From: Nonomuraea purpurea
GTDB taxonomy: Bacteria; Actinomycetota; Actinomycetes; Streptosporangiales; Streptosporangiaceae
Length of the DNA stretch: 64,000 nucleotides
Assembly (NCBI RefSeq): GCF_042650645.1
Contig: NZ_JBHSBI010000009.1
Coordinates: forward strand, 1 to 64,000
Direction of reading: 5' to 3'
The stretch's first letter is position 1, and each line of letters begins with the position of its first letter. A program made the position numbers and the translations under genes. Below are positions 25,040 to 33,880 of this stretch, piece after piece. The notes under the pieces were generated by a model, which worked only from the letters and a program-made list of their open reading frames with translations, had not been told where the DNA came from and searched no databases.

Positions 25040-25055
25040 TGTGATGGAGATCACG
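25040..25055. promoter_or_regulatory. CRP-like operator in the divergent region
   Basis: TGTGATGGAGATCACG fits the CRP/FNR-family consensus TGTGA-N6-TCACA with one mismatch. It lies 45 nt before the acyl-CoA synthetase start. A palindrome GATCGTACGATC follows at 25058-25069, also operator-like. Confidence 0.55.
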
Positions 25056-25099
25056 GGATCGTACGATCGAGACAGCGCCCACGCGTCCCGGGAGGGTCG

Positions 25100-26641
25100 A
25101 TGCCCGCTCTGTCCTTCGAGCCGATGACCCCGACGAGCTTCCTCGAACGTTCCGCGACCGTGTTCGCGCACCGGCCGGCGGTCGTGGACGGCGATCTCCT
25201 GCTCACCTACGCCGAGTTGTGGGAACGCGTCCAGTCGCTGGCCGGAGGGCTGGCCGCGGCGGGTGTGCGGCCGGGTGACCGGGTGGCGGTGCTGGCCGCC
25301 AACGGCCACCTGCCGTTGGAGGCGGTCTTCGGCATCCCGGCGGCCGGCGCCGTCATGGTGCCGATGAACATCCGCCTGTCCTCCGGCGAGCTCGCCTACA
25401 TCCTCGACCACGCCGAGGTGTCGCTGCTGCTGCACGACGACGAGCACGCCCCGCTCGCCCGCGCGGCCTCGGCGGCCAGCGGGGCGCGCCCGCGCACGGT
25501 GCCCTCCCGCGAGTACGAGGCGCTGATCGCCGGCTCGCCGCCGCTGCTGGTCAGGGTGGAGGACGAGTTGTCGCCGCTGTCGATCAACTACACGAGCGGG
25601 ACGACCGGCCGTCCGAAGGGCGTCGTCTACCACCACAGGGGCGCCTATCTGCAGGCGCTGGCCATGGCCATGCACACCGGGCTGAACGCCTCCAGCGGCT
25701 ACCTGTGGACGCTGCCGATGTTCCACTGCCACGGCTGGTGTTTTCCCTGGGCGGTCACGCTGGCAGGGGCGCGCCACGTCTGCCTGCGCAAGGTCGAGTC
25801 GGCGTCGGCCTGGCGGCTGATCGGCGAGCACCGCGTCACCCACCTGTGCGGGGCCCCGACGGTGCTGACGTCGCTGCTGGCCCATCCCGACGCGCCCGCC
25901 GAGGCGTTGGAGCCGCGGCTGCTGGCCTGCGTCGGCGGCGCGCCGCCGAGCCCGGCGCTGCTGGGACGGGCGCTGCGGGCGGGCGTCGAGGTGATCCACC
26001 TGTACGGGCTGACCGAGACCTACGGCCCGGCCGTCATCTGCCAGCCGCAGCCCGAGTGGGGCGGCCTCGGCGCGGAGGACCTGGCCGCGCTGACCGCACG
26101 GCAGGGCGTGGCCAACGTGATCGCCCAGCGGGTGCGGGTCGTGGACGAGGACGGCGCCGACGTGCCCGCCGACGCCACCACGATCGGCGAGATCGCGGTC
26201 CGCGGCAACGACGTCATGCTGGGCTACCACCGCGACCCGGAGGCGACCGCCAAGGCGGCGCCCGACGGCTGGTTCCGCACCGGCGACCTGGCCGTCATGC
26301 ACGCCGACGGCTACCTGCGGCTGGTCGACCGCGCCAAGGACGTGATCATCTCAGGCGGCGAGAACATCGCCTCTGTCGAGGTCGAGAACGCGCTGATGAG
26401 CCATCCGGCGGTGCGGGAGGCCGCGGTCGTCGCCAGGTCCGACGCGTATTGGGGCGAGGTGCCCGTCGCCTACGTGAGCCTCGCCGACGGGGCAGGCGCC
26501 GCCGAGGACGAGCTCATCGAGCACGTACGCGCCCGGCTTGCGCACTTCAAGGCGCCGAAAGCCGTCTTCTTCTGCGAGTTGCCGAAGACCTCAACGGGAA
26601 AGGTCCAGAAGGCTGTCCTGCGCGAACGCGCCGCGCGCTGA
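25100..26641 (+). CDS. Acyl-CoA synthetase (AMP-forming, fatty-acid/aryl-acid type)
   Basis: 513 aa, ATG at 25100 with GGGAGGG upstream. All ANL motifs are present: the P-loop-like INYTSGTTGRPKGVVYHHRG (~163-182), LPMFHCHGWCFPW, HLYGLTETYGP, GWFRTGDLAV, the hinge DRAKDVIISGGENI and the C-terminal PKTSTGKVQKAVLR with the adenylation Lys. The FHCHGWCFPW segment is typical of medium-chain or DmdB-like ligases. It activates a carboxylic acid to its CoA thioester. Followed by a terminator and a P450. Confidence 0.92.
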   Translation: MPALSFEPMTPTSFLERSATVFAHRPAVVDGDLLLTYAELWERVQSLAGGLAAAGVRPGDRVAVLAANGHLPLEAVFGIPAAGAVMVPMNIRLSSGELAYILDHAEVSLLLHDDEHAPLARAASAASGARPRTVPSREYEALIAGSPPLLVRVEDELSPLSINYTSGTTGRPKGVVYHHRGAYLQALAMAMHTGLNASSGYLWTLPMFHCHGWCFPWAVTLAGARHVCLRKVESASAWRLIGEHRVTHLCGAPTVLTSLLAHPDAPAEALEPRLLACVGGAPPSPALLGRALRAGVEVIHLYGLTETYGPAVICQPQPEWGGLGAEDLAALTARQGVANVIAQRVRVVDEDGADVPADATTIGEIAVRGNDVMLGYHRDPEATAKAAPDGWFRTGDLAVMHADGYLRLVDRAKDVIISGGENIASVEVENALMSHPAVREAAVVARSDAYWGEVPVAYVSLADGAGAAEDELIEHVRARLAHFKAPKAVFFCELPKTSTGKVQKAVLRERAAR

Positions 26642-26656
26642 CCTTCTCGCTCACCC

Positions 26657-26685
26657 GCCCAAGTGATGGGCTACTCTCGTTTTTG
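26657..26685 (+). terminator. Rho-independent terminator after the acyl-CoA synthetase
   Basis: GCCCA (26657-26661), a 5-nt loop and TGGGC (26667-26671) are followed by a T-rich tail with five consecutive T. The stem is short, so termination may be partial. Confidence 0.5.
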
Positions 26686-26724
26686 AAGGGCGTTTTCGGC
26701 ACATCGGCCTCTCCAGGAGATGAC

Positions 26725-27921
26725 ATGAGCGATCCTGTGACCCTGCCCCTGCATATGCGACGCACAACGTTCGACCCGGTCCCCGAGCTCGCGAAACTCC
26801 GCGACGGGGCAGGCGTCGAGCGGGTGTCCACCCCGTTCGGGCTCGACGCCTGGCTCGTCACCCGCCACTCCGACGTCAAGGAGATCCTCGGGGACGCCGA
26901 ACGGTTCAGCAACAAGCGCCCCTCCCACCTCCCGGCGCCCGGCATGGAGGACCTGAGCCCCGAGCAGATCGCGAAGATGCAGGCGGGCAACCTGCTGCTG
27001 TTCGACCCGCCCGAACACAGCCGCCTGCGCAGGATGCTGACCCCGGAGTTCACCATGCGCAGGATGCGCCGGCTGGAGCCGCGCATCCACGACATCGTCA
27101 ACGACCACCTCGACGCCATGGAGCGCAGCGGCTCGCCGGTCGACCTGATCCAGACCTTCGCGCTGCCCATCCCCTCCCTGGTGATCTGCGAGCTGCTCGG
27201 CGTCCCGTACGAGCACCGCGAAGACTTCCAGCGGCGCACCAACACGCTGCTCGACATCTCCAAGCCCCCCAAGGAGCGCACGGCGGCCTCGCTGGAGTCG
27301 CGCGCCTACATGTCCGAGCTGGTCTCCCGCGCCAAGGCCGAGCCTGGCGAGGACATGCTGGGCATGCTGGTACGCGAGCACGGCGACGACCTGTCGGCCG
27401 ACGAGCTGGCCGGCGTCTCCAACCTGCTGCTCCTGGCCGGTCACGAGACCACCTCCAACATGCTCGGCCTCGGCACCCTGGCCCTGCTGCGCCACCCCGA
27501 CCAGCTCGAACTGCTCATGAAGGAGCCCGAGCGGATCGGCGCCACCGTGGAGGAGCTGCTGCGCTGGCTCAGCATCGTGCACTCGGGCGTGATCAAGGTG
27601 ACCACCACCGACGTCAAGGTGGCGGGGCGGCACATCCCGGCCGGCGAGCTGGTGATGCTGGCGCTGCCCTCGGCCAACCGCGACCCGGAGTTCATCTCCG
27701 ACCCCGAGCGATTCGACATCTCCCGCGGCGAGATGGGCCACGTCGCCTTCGGCCACGGCGTTCACCACTGCCTGGGCGCGCCACTGGCCAGGATGGAGCT
27801 GCGCATCGCCTTCCCCGCCCTGTTCGAGCGTTTCCCCGGCCTGCGCGAGAGCGGCGCTCCCGCCGAGTTCCGCTCCTTCCACATCGTCTTCGGGCTGACC
27901 AGCTTCGAAGTCGCCTGGTGA
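26725..27921 (+). CDS. Cytochrome P450 (soluble bacterial class)
   Basis: 398 aa, ATG at 26725 with CCAGGAG upstream. P450 landmarks: LLFDPPEHSRLRRMLTPEF (C-helix), I-helix LLLLAGHETTSN with the acid-alcohol pair, the ExxR motif in VEELLRWL, and the heme loop FGHGVHHCLGAPLARMEL with the Cys ligand. Full length, no membrane anchor. No ferredoxin gene is adjacent. It may act downstream of the acyl-CoA synthetase, but the substrate cannot be read from sequence. Confidence 0.95.
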   Translation: MSDPVTLPLHMRRTTFDPVPELAKLRDGAGVERVSTPFGLDAWLVTRHSDVKEILGDAERFSNKRPSHLPAPGMEDLSPEQIAKMQAGNLLLFDPPEHSRLRRMLTPEFTMRRMRRLEPRIHDIVNDHLDAMERSGSPVDLIQTFALPIPSLVICELLGVPYEHREDFQRRTNTLLDISKPPKERTAASLESRAYMSELVSRAKAEPGEDMLGMLVREHGDDLSADELAGVSNLLLLAGHETTSNMLGLGTLALLRHPDQLELLMKEPERIGATVEELLRWLSIVHSGVIKVTTTDVKVAGRHIPAGELVMLALPSANRDPEFISDPERFDISRGEMGHVAFGHGVHHCLGAPLARMELRIAFPALFERFPGLRESGAPAEFRSFHIVFGLTSFEVAW

Positions 27922-27953
27922 AGTGGGTGCGCGTCGGCTGCTAGCGTTCACGT

Positions 27954-28586
27954 GTGCACGAGCAGCGACAGCGAGCCGACGCGCTGCGTAACGCGGACAA
28001 GATCGTCCGGGCCGCCATCGCGAGTCTGCGCGAGCATGGCCCGGACGTCTCACTCGACGAGATCGCCCGGCACGCCGGCATCGGCAGCGCCACCGTCTAC
28101 CGCAGGTTCGGCGACCGCGACGGCGTGATCAGGGCCGCCTTCCAGACGTACTTCGCGGAAGAGGTCGAACCGCTGGTGCTGGCCGCCCGCGACGCCGACG
28201 ACGCGGGACGGGCGCTGACCGAGGCGCTGACCGCCGTGGTCGAGACCCTCGCGGCTCACCACGGGCTGCTGCGGGCGGCGAAGGTGTCGGGCGCGTTCAC
28301 CATCGACATCGCCGTGCGCTTCATGGGGCCGCTCGGCGTCGTGCTGGTCAGGGCCCAGCGAAAGGGCGAGGTGCGCCACGACCTGATCGTGCGCGACCTG
28401 GCCGCCATCGTGGTCATGGTGCTGGCCACCACGCATCCGGGCGACTCCGATTGCGGCGACGCCCGCCGCTACCTGGCGCTGCTGCTGTCGAGCCTGCGTC
28501 CGTCGGCCGACGAACTGCCCGCCCCCTCCGCCAGGCCGCACCACATCCTCGACTCCTCCGGGGCGCAGGAAGAGATCGGCCCCTGA
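27954..28586 (+). CDS. TetR-family transcriptional regulator
   Basis: 210 aa from a GTG at 27954. TAGCGT at 27942-27947 looks like a -10 box placing the transcript start at the GTG, so translation is probably leaderless. The N-terminal HTH reads VSLDEIARHAGIGSATVYRRFGDRDGVI. The ligand domain is all-helical. The ~20-residue C-terminal tail is unstructured (SARPHHILDSSG). It follows the P450 in the same direction and may regulate it. Confidence 0.9.
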   Translation: MHEQRQRADALRNADKIVRAAIASLREHGPDVSLDEIARHAGIGSATVYRRFGDRDGVIRAAFQTYFAEEVEPLVLAARDADDAGRALTEALTAVVETLAAHHGLLRAAKVSGAFTIDIAVRFMGPLGVVLVRAQRKGEVRHDLIVRDLAAIVVMVLATTHPGDSDCGDARRYLALLLSSLRPSADELPAPSARPHHILDSSGAQEEIGP

Positions 28587-28687
28587 TCCGGCGTCGGTAG
28601 GACAAGAACCGGCGACTCCGTGTCATAGATCACAGTCGCCGATGGTGAGAGCATGTGGCCGTCCCGAACCGGCTATCGGAGGCATTC

Positions 28688-29893
28688 ATGCGCTTATTTC
28701 GGACGTTCGGTGCCGCGATGGCGGCGGTGCTGGCCGTCGTCATCTCCGCCTCTCCCGCCGCCGCCGCGCCACAGGCGCCGACGTACCGCTTCAACAAGAA
28801 GACTCTGTGGAAGTCGAGCGGTGACCCGGCGACCTGTTACCGGCTCCCGGCGGTCGTGAAGACCAAGAAAAACGTGCTGCTCGCCTTCGCCGAACGGCGC
28901 AACAGGAACGACTGCAGCGATTACGGCGCGTTCGACATCGTCATGCGGCGCTCCGTCGACGACGGCCAAGAATGGCAGGACAGCAAAGTCGTCCTGGCCA
29001 GCGAGCCGGGGGCGATGCTCCAGGGCAACGCCACGGTGGTCGCTGACTCGGAGGGCCCGGTGTTCCTGTTCAGCACCTCCGAGCCGAGCGCGACCGTGCA
29101 CCGGCCGCGCACGCCGAAGGTCCAGGTCAGCACCGACGACGGGGTGACGTGGTCGGAGCCGAGGGACCTGTCGAACGTCATCAAGGCCCCGGCGGGCGCG
29201 GGCGACTGGTTCGCCGTCGGCCCCGGCCACGGCATCCAGCTCACCAGGGGTGATCATGTCGGACGGCTGGTGGTGCCGGTCTACTTCACGGTGGGCACCC
29301 AGCAGAGTGTGCGGCTGATCTACAGCGACGACCACGGCGCCACGTGGAAGACCGGGGCGACTGCGACGTACAACAAGGACACGACGCTGGAGTTGGGCGA
29401 GCAGACCCTGGTCGAGCAGGCCGACGGCAGCATCCTGGTGATCGCCCGCAACAACCGGGTCGACAACCCCGCGACCTCCGTGCGCGGCATGGCCCGCGGC
29501 GTCAGCAAGGACGGCGGCGAGACGTTCGACGGCGCCTTCCGCGTCGACGGCGCCATCATCGCGCCGCCCACCCACCCCGCCCTGCTGCGCCAGCGCTGGC
29601 CGGAGCAGAGCTACAGCCGCATCCTGCTCTCGGCCCCCGCGACCCCCAAGACGAACAACAACGCCAAGGGCATGAACGTCCGCTCCTCCTTCGACGAGGG
29701 CGCGACCTGGCAGAACTGGAACAACAAGGTCGACAACTCCGGTATCCAGATTGACGACCACCATGCCGGATATTCCGACATGGTGCTCATCGGCAACGGC
29801 GCGATCGGCGTCCTGTACGAGGCGGGCGAGAGCAGATTCCGTGACGAGATTCGCTGGAACTGGTTCTGGGAGAGCGCGATCGGGCTACGCTGA
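28688..29893 (+). CDS. Secreted exo-alpha-sialidase (GH33-like)
   Basis: 401 aa, ATG at 28688 with CGGAGG upstream; an in-frame ATG 33 nt earlier has no ribosome site. A Sec signal peptide ends near SPAAAAPQ. The six-bladed propeller is recognised by CYRLPAVV (the RIP/RLP arginine motif) and Asp-boxes SVDDGQEW, STDDGVTW, SDDHGATW, SKDGGETF and SFDEGATW. The catalytic Glu region LELGEQTLVEQADG and the late GYSDMVLI Tyr are present. It releases terminal sialic acid from glycoconjugates outside the cell. No sialic-acid uptake genes are visible in the window. Confidence 0.9.
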   Translation: MRLFRTFGAAMAAVLAVVISASPAAAAPQAPTYRFNKKTLWKSSGDPATCYRLPAVVKTKKNVLLAFAERRNRNDCSDYGAFDIVMRRSVDDGQEWQDSKVVLASEPGAMLQGNATVVADSEGPVFLFSTSEPSATVHRPRTPKVQVSTDDGVTWSEPRDLSNVIKAPAGAGDWFAVGPGHGIQLTRGDHVGRLVVPVYFTVGTQQSVRLIYSDDHGATWKTGATATYNKDTTLELGEQTLVEQADGSILVIARNNRVDNPATSVRGMARGVSKDGGETFDGAFRVDGAIIAPPTHPALLRQRWPEQSYSRILLSAPATPKTNNNAKGMNVRSSFDEGATWQNWNNKVDNSGIQIDDHHAGYSDMVLIGNGAIGVLYEAGESRFRDEIRWNWFWESAIGLR

Positions 29894-30040
29894 GCCCTGA
29901 CGTTCACAACGACACCGGGCAGGCGGCCCAGCCCACCGTGCTGAGCCGTCTGTCCGCCCGCCGCACCCACACCTCCAGCTCGGCCGTGCGCCGCCCGTCC
30001 GCCCCCGTGGTCACGGCGGTGACGACGCCGCCCACGCTGA

Positions 30041-30295
30041 GCGGCTCGAACCGGGATGCGCCGCGCCTCGGCCAGGGCCAGCGCCGCCCGGCCCGCGCCT
30101 GACCTGTTGAGCCCCCGGGTGACCGGCGAGATCGACGAGTCTCGCCCCTACGCCGTCACGGCCACCGGCGGCGTCGAGCCGGGCACGCCGCTGCGCCCGC
30201 TGGAGAAGGTCATCACGCAGGAGCAGGCGTCGGTGTTCTCGCGGACGGGCGAGTACGTGCGCAACATCCACAGTGACCTCGACGTCGCCCGCGCG
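30041..30295. other. Templated insertion flanked by a 10-bp direct repeat
   Basis: GCGGCTCGAA occurs at 30041-30050 and 30296-30305. Everything between is copied from nearby DNA in inverted orientation. 30050-30109 is the reverse complement of 34682-34741, inside the ThDP enzyme gene. 30111-30299 is the reverse complement of 30437-30625, inside this same hydratase gene. Only base 30110 is unaccounted for. There is no transposase, so this looks like template switching during repair, or an assembly chimera. Confidence 0.9.
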
Positions 30296-30299
30296 GCGG
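30111..30299. repeat. 189-bp inverted repeat, left arm
   Basis: By eye, the perfect reverse complement of 30437-30625 with a 137-bp spacer. The right arm is part of the original hydratase coding sequence; this arm is the copy. Confidence 0.9.
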
Positions 30300-30436
30300 C
30301 TCGAACACGGCGACCGGCTGGACGAACTTGCACCTGATCCACCCGTCCGTCAGCCACGCCGGGCCGAAGAAGCCGGTGAGCAGGTCCAGGATCAGGCAGC
30401 ACTGCTGCTGCCCCTGCACGATCGGGATCGCCAGCC

Positions 30437-30625
30437 CCGCCGCGCGGGCGACGTCGAGGTCACTGTGGATGTTGCGCACGTACTCGCCCGTCCGCGAGAA
30501 CACCGACGCCTGCTCCTGCGTGATGACCTTCTCCAGCGGGCGCAGCGGCGTGCCCGGCTCGACGCCGCCGGTGGCCGTGACGGCGTAGGGGCGAGACTCG
30601 TCGATCTCGCCGGTCACCCGGGGGC
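30437..30625. repeat. 189-bp inverted repeat, right (parent) arm
   Basis: Encodes on the minus strand the PRVTGEIDESRPY to DLDVARAA part of the hydratase; duplicated in opposite orientation at 30111-30299. Confidence 0.9.
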
Positions 30626-31131
30626 CGCTCCCGCCGCCGCTGCCCCGGCCCGCGACCTCGCCGGGCACCGTGCGCAGGATCTCCACGCCGCGGTGGCGCA
30701 CCAGCGTGCGCCCGTCCTCTCCGTGGGCCTCCGCCTCCATCACGACGTAGCCCTGGCCGCGTCGCTCGTAGGCCTCCACGTACCGGCCGCGCAGCGTGAC
30801 CTGCTCGCCCACCCGTACCGGCGAGCGGAACCAGAGCTGCTCCTCGGTGTGCAGCCCGACCGTGCGGCTGGCGGCGTACTTGGTGGTGAAGAGCTGCACC
30901 AGGTCGTTGGTGAGCAGGCCCGCCTGCCCGATCCGGTGGCCGAACGGGCTGTCGCCGAAGTGCCAGGGCCGGTAGTCGTCCTGGGTGAAGGCGAACCGCT
31001 TGACCTTGTGGTCGTCCACGACGATCGTGACCGGGCCGAAGTCCTCGGGGATCTCCAGGTTCTCGAAGATCGGCTCCTTCAGCCCGGCCTCGGGGTCGAC
31101 GCCCTCGGCCCGCGCGGCCGGGTCGGTCAGG

Positions 31132-31884
31132 TCACGCATGATGCCTCTCCTTGGCTCCGGTGATCAGGGCGACGATGTCGTGCTCGGTGACGCCGTCCGC
31201 GGGCAGGTCGGCCGCCTTGGCGCCCTTGCGCAGCACCACGATCCGGTCGGCCAGCCGCATCACCATGGGGATGTCGTGGCTGATGAGCAGGATCGCGGCG
31301 CCGTCGCCGCGCAGGTCGCCGATCGTGGCGACGACCCGTTCGCTCTCCTGCACCCCCAGCGCGGCGGTGGGCTCGTCGAGCAGGACGAGCCTGCGCCGCC
31401 ACAGCCGGCACCGGGAGATCGCGACCGCCTGCCGCTGGCCGCCGGACAGCTGGGCCACCTTGGCGTCCGGCGGCGGCACGTTCACCGACAGGCCGCCCAG
31501 CGCCTGCGCCACCTCGGCGGCCATCCGCCGCCGGTCCACGCGCCGCCACGGGCCCCAGCCGAGGGTGGGTTCGCGGCCGAGGTAGATGTTCTCGGCCACG
31601 GTCAGGTTCTCGCACAGGCCCAGGTCCTGGTAGACGGTCTCGATGCCGAGGTCGCGGGCGGTGGCGGGGGAGTGGGCCGCGACCGGGCGGCCGTCGCAGG
31701 AGATCGTGCCGGCGGTCGGCTGGATGACGCCGGACAGCGCCTTGACGAACGTGCTCTTGCCGGCGCCGTTGTCGCCCACGAGCGCGACCAGTTCGCCGGG
31801 GTTGATCTCGAAGTCGACGCCGCGCAGCGCGTGCACGGCCCCGTAGCGCATCTCCAGCCCCGTGGTGCTCAGCAGCGCCGTCAT
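31132..31884 (-). CDS. Sugar-type ABC transporter ATP-binding protein (single-domain RbsA/FrcA type)
   Basis: 250 aa, ATG at 31884 overlapping the permease stop (ATGA). Walker A GDNGAGKST (~38-46), Q-loop VYQDLGL, signature LSGGQRQAVAISR, Walker B LVLLDEPTAALG and H-loop LISHDI. It has only one nucleotide-binding domain, unlike RbsA's two, as in FrcA-type importers. Its end overlaps the MaoC start by 8 nt. Confidence 0.93.
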   Translation of the reverse strand: MTALLSTTGLEMRYGAVHALRGVDFEINPGELVALVGDNGAGKSTFVKALSGVIQPTAGTISCDGRPVAAHSPATARDLGIETVYQDLGLCENLTVAENIYLGREPTLGWGPWRRVDRRRMAAEVAQALGGLSVNVPPPDAKVAQLSGGQRQAVAISRCRLWRRRLVLLDEPTAALGVQESERVVATIGDLRGDGAAILLISHDIPMVMRLADRIVVLRKGAKAADLPADGVTEHDIVALITGAKERHHA

Positions 31885-32873
31885 GTCCGCCTCCCGAATC
31901 CCGTGCCGCGCTGCCGCAGCCCGCTCCACAACACCGCGCCGATCACGACCAGGCCCTGGCAGATCAGGAACACATACGACGACACGCCGATCAGCGTCAG
32001 CCCGTTGCCCAGCACCGAGATGAACAGGATGCCCAGCGCCGTCCCCGCCAGCCGGCCCGTGCCGCCGAACAGGCTCACGCCGCCCACGACCACGCCCGCG
32101 ATCACGTTCAGCTCCATGCCGCGGCCGATCGTGGCGTTGCCGGAGTCGAGCTGCGCGGCGTACAGCAGGCCGCCGAGCACGGCCAGGCACTGGACGACGA
32201 CGAACGTGCTGACCCGCAGCGCGTGCACGTTGATCCCGTAGCGGCGGCAGGCTTCGGCGTTGCCGCCGAGCGCGTACAGGTGGCGGCCGTACCTGGTCTG
32301 GCGCAGCACCCACATGCCGGCGGCCACCGTGCAGATCATGATCCAGACCGGGGTCGGGATGCCGATCAGGCTGCCGTCCCAGAGCGGGCCGAGGCCGTCG
32401 GGGATGGGCGAGACGGTCACGCCGTCGCTGATCGTGAACGCCACACCCTGCAGCGCGGACAGCAGGCCGAGCGTGATGATGAAGGAGGGGATGTTCCAGA
32501 TCACCCGCAGCAGGCCGGTGAACAGCCCGATCAGCACGCCGCCGGCCAGCACCGCGGCGACCGCGACGGGCAGCGGCAGCCCGGCCCGCACGGTCAGCAC
32601 CGCGACCAGGACCGTGGTCAGGCCGACCGAGGAGCCGACCGACAGGTCGATCTCGCCGGTCAGCACCACGAACGTCTGCCCCACCGCCACGATCATCAGC
32701 ACCGACATCTGCTGGAGCAGCACGGTCATGTTGGTGAGGGTGAGAAAGTTGGGCGCGACCGCGATCCAGAGCAGCACCAGCAGCACCAGCCCTGAGCCGA
32801 CCCCGGCCTCGGTGCGCCAGCCAGTCAGGATCCTGCCGGGCGGTGTGAGCGCCACGCTCGCCGGTGCGGTCAC
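31881..32873 (-). CDS. Sugar-type ABC transporter permease (RbsC/FrcC family)
   Basis: 330 aa from a GTG at 32873 (GTGA overlap with the binding-protein stop). About nine or ten membrane segments. Family motifs LTGEIDLSVGSSVGLTTV and GGVSLFGGTGRLAGTALGILFISVLGNGL are intact. It homodimerises to form the channel for the binding protein at 32870. The solute is not readable from sequence; polyols, pentoses and inositol-like compounds are usual for the family. Confidence 0.93.
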   Translation of the reverse strand: MTAPASVALTPPGRILTGWRTEAGVGSGLVLLVLLWIAVAPNFLTLTNMTVLLQQMSVLMIVAVGQTFVVLTGEIDLSVGSSVGLTTVLVAVLTVRAGLPLPVAVAAVLAGGVLIGLFTGLLRVIWNIPSFIITLGLLSALQGVAFTISDGVTVSPIPDGLGPLWDGSLIGIPTPVWIMICTVAAGMWVLRQTRYGRHLYALGGNAEACRRYGINVHALRVSTFVVVQCLAVLGGLLYAAQLDSGNATIGRGMELNVIAGVVVGGVSLFGGTGRLAGTALGILFISVLGNGLTLIGVSSYVFLICQGLVVIGAVLWSGLRQRGTGFGRRT

Positions 32874-33865
32874 TTGGCACCCGCCTTGCCCAGTTCGGCC
32901 AGGAACGCGTCGATGGCCTTGGCGTCGCCGGCCGAGTACGTCGCGGGCGGCACGCCGGTCGCCGCCGCGCCGGCGCCCTTGGCGGCCTTGATCGCCAGCG
33001 TCACGCTCTCCTTGCCCACGTCGTAGGCGTGCTGGTCGGCCACCGCCTGCACCGGCGATCCCGGCGCCCGCATGATCTGGGCGACCTGCTTGCTCATGTC
33101 GATGCCGAAGATCTTGACTTTGGACTTGTGCCGCTGGGCCGCGACGGCCGCGCCCTGCATGGCGGCACCGTTCCAGGCCCACACGACGTCGATGTCGGGG
33201 TTGCTCTGCAGCACGGTCTCGAACGCCTTGGCGCCCGCTTCCGGCGAGCCGACGGCCTCGGCCGTGGTGGCCACCTTGCCGCCGGGCACCTCCTTGAGGA
33301 AGGCGTTCTTGCGCACGGTGCCGTTGGGCTCGGTGTCGCCGGTCAGCAGCGCCATCTTGGCCCGGCCGCCCAACTCGGCGTCCACGTACTCCTTGGCCAG
33401 TTTGCCGACCGAGCGGCCCAGTTCGGCGTTGTCGACGCCGACGAAGTGGGTGAAGGTCTCCTCGCTCGCCTTGGAGTTGTACTGGACGACCGTCATGCCG
33501 TACTGGTCGGCCTTGCGCAGTGTGGCGACCGAGGCGCTGTTGTCGAGGGGCGCGATGACCAGCACGTTGTCGCCGCGCGCGTGCAGGGTGTCGACGAGCT
33601 GCGCCTCCGTGGCGAGCTGCCGGTTGGACACCTCCACGTTGATCTTCACCCCCGCCGACCGCGCGGCGTCCCGCATCCCCGCCTCGACGAGCTGCCAGAA
33701 CTCCAGGTCGCGGGCGAACATGACCGCGCCGATCCTGATCTCCCCCTTCTGCGCCTTCGCTCCCGCGCCGGCGTCGTCCTCCTGCCCTGTGGAGCATCCT
33801 GCCAGCGCCACGACCAGGGCGAACAGCAGCGCGAGCGAGCGGCGGGGCGGGTCGATGGAGGGCAT
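32870..33865 (-). CDS. Sugar-type ABC substrate-binding lipoprotein (periplasmic-binding 4/RbsB type)
   Basis: 331 aa, ATG at 33865 with GAAGGTGG upstream. Signal peptide with lipobox LAGC. The mature protein is a type I PBP: IGAVMFARDLEFWQLVEAGMRDAAR, LVIAPLDNSASVATLRKA, VVQYNSKASEETFTHFVGVDNAELG and IDVVWAWNGAAMQGAAVAAQ. First gene of the leftward importer operon; a GntR-type operator (33881-33897) lies 16 nt upstream of its start. Confidence 0.92.
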   Translation of the reverse strand: MPSIDPPRRSLALLFALVVALAGCSTGQEDDAGAGAKAQKGEIRIGAVMFARDLEFWQLVEAGMRDAARSAGVKINVEVSNRQLATEAQLVDTLHARGDNVLVIAPLDNSASVATLRKADQYGMTVVQYNSKASEETFTHFVGVDNAELGRSVGKLAKEYVDAELGGRAKMALLTGDTEPNGTVRKNAFLKEVPGGKVATTAEAVGSPEAGAKAFETVLQSNPDIDVVWAWNGAAMQGAAVAAQRHKSKVKIFGIDMSKQVAQIMRAPGSPVQAVADQHAYDVGKESVTLAIKAAKGAGAAATGVPPATYSAGDAKAIDAFLAELGKAGAK

Positions 33866-33880
33866 CGCGACCACCTTCAA

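Larger units (their letters stand above)
29904..31139 (-). pseudogene. MaoC-type double-hotdog hydratase gene split by a 255-bp insertion
   Basis: ATG at 31139 with AAGGAG upstream. The N-terminal ~280 codons (31139-30296) encode the tandem-hotdog hydratase family also seen at 40565: DDYRPWHFGDSPFGHRIGQAGLL, VRVGEQVTLRGRYVEAYERRG and TGEYVRNIHSDLDVARAAGL. The frame then enters 30295-30041, an insertion of inverted copies, and stops at 30213. The missing C-terminus lies beyond it in the same frame (30050-29904): EPLSVGGVV, TAELEVWV and a stop at 29904. Deleting one copy of the flanking GCGGCTCGAA and the intervening DNA (255 bp) restores a full-length gene. Last gene of the ABC importer operon. 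Confidence 0.88.

Noticed and set aside
28600..28650. Second CRP-like site before the sialidase (GTCATAGATCACAG)
   Set aside because: Arm spacing is two bases short of the TGTGA-N6-TCACA consensus and one arm is degenerate.
30056..30337. 93-codon plus-strand ORF
   Set aside because: It reads through the inverted hydratase copy and reproduces part of that protein out of context; it is a by-product of the insertion.
30111..30625. Large inverted repeat as insertion-sequence termini
   Set aside because: The right arm is ordinary hydratase coding sequence and the spacer encodes the continuation of the same protein. There is no transposase and no target duplication beyond the 10-bp microhomology, so it is a templated copy and not an IS.
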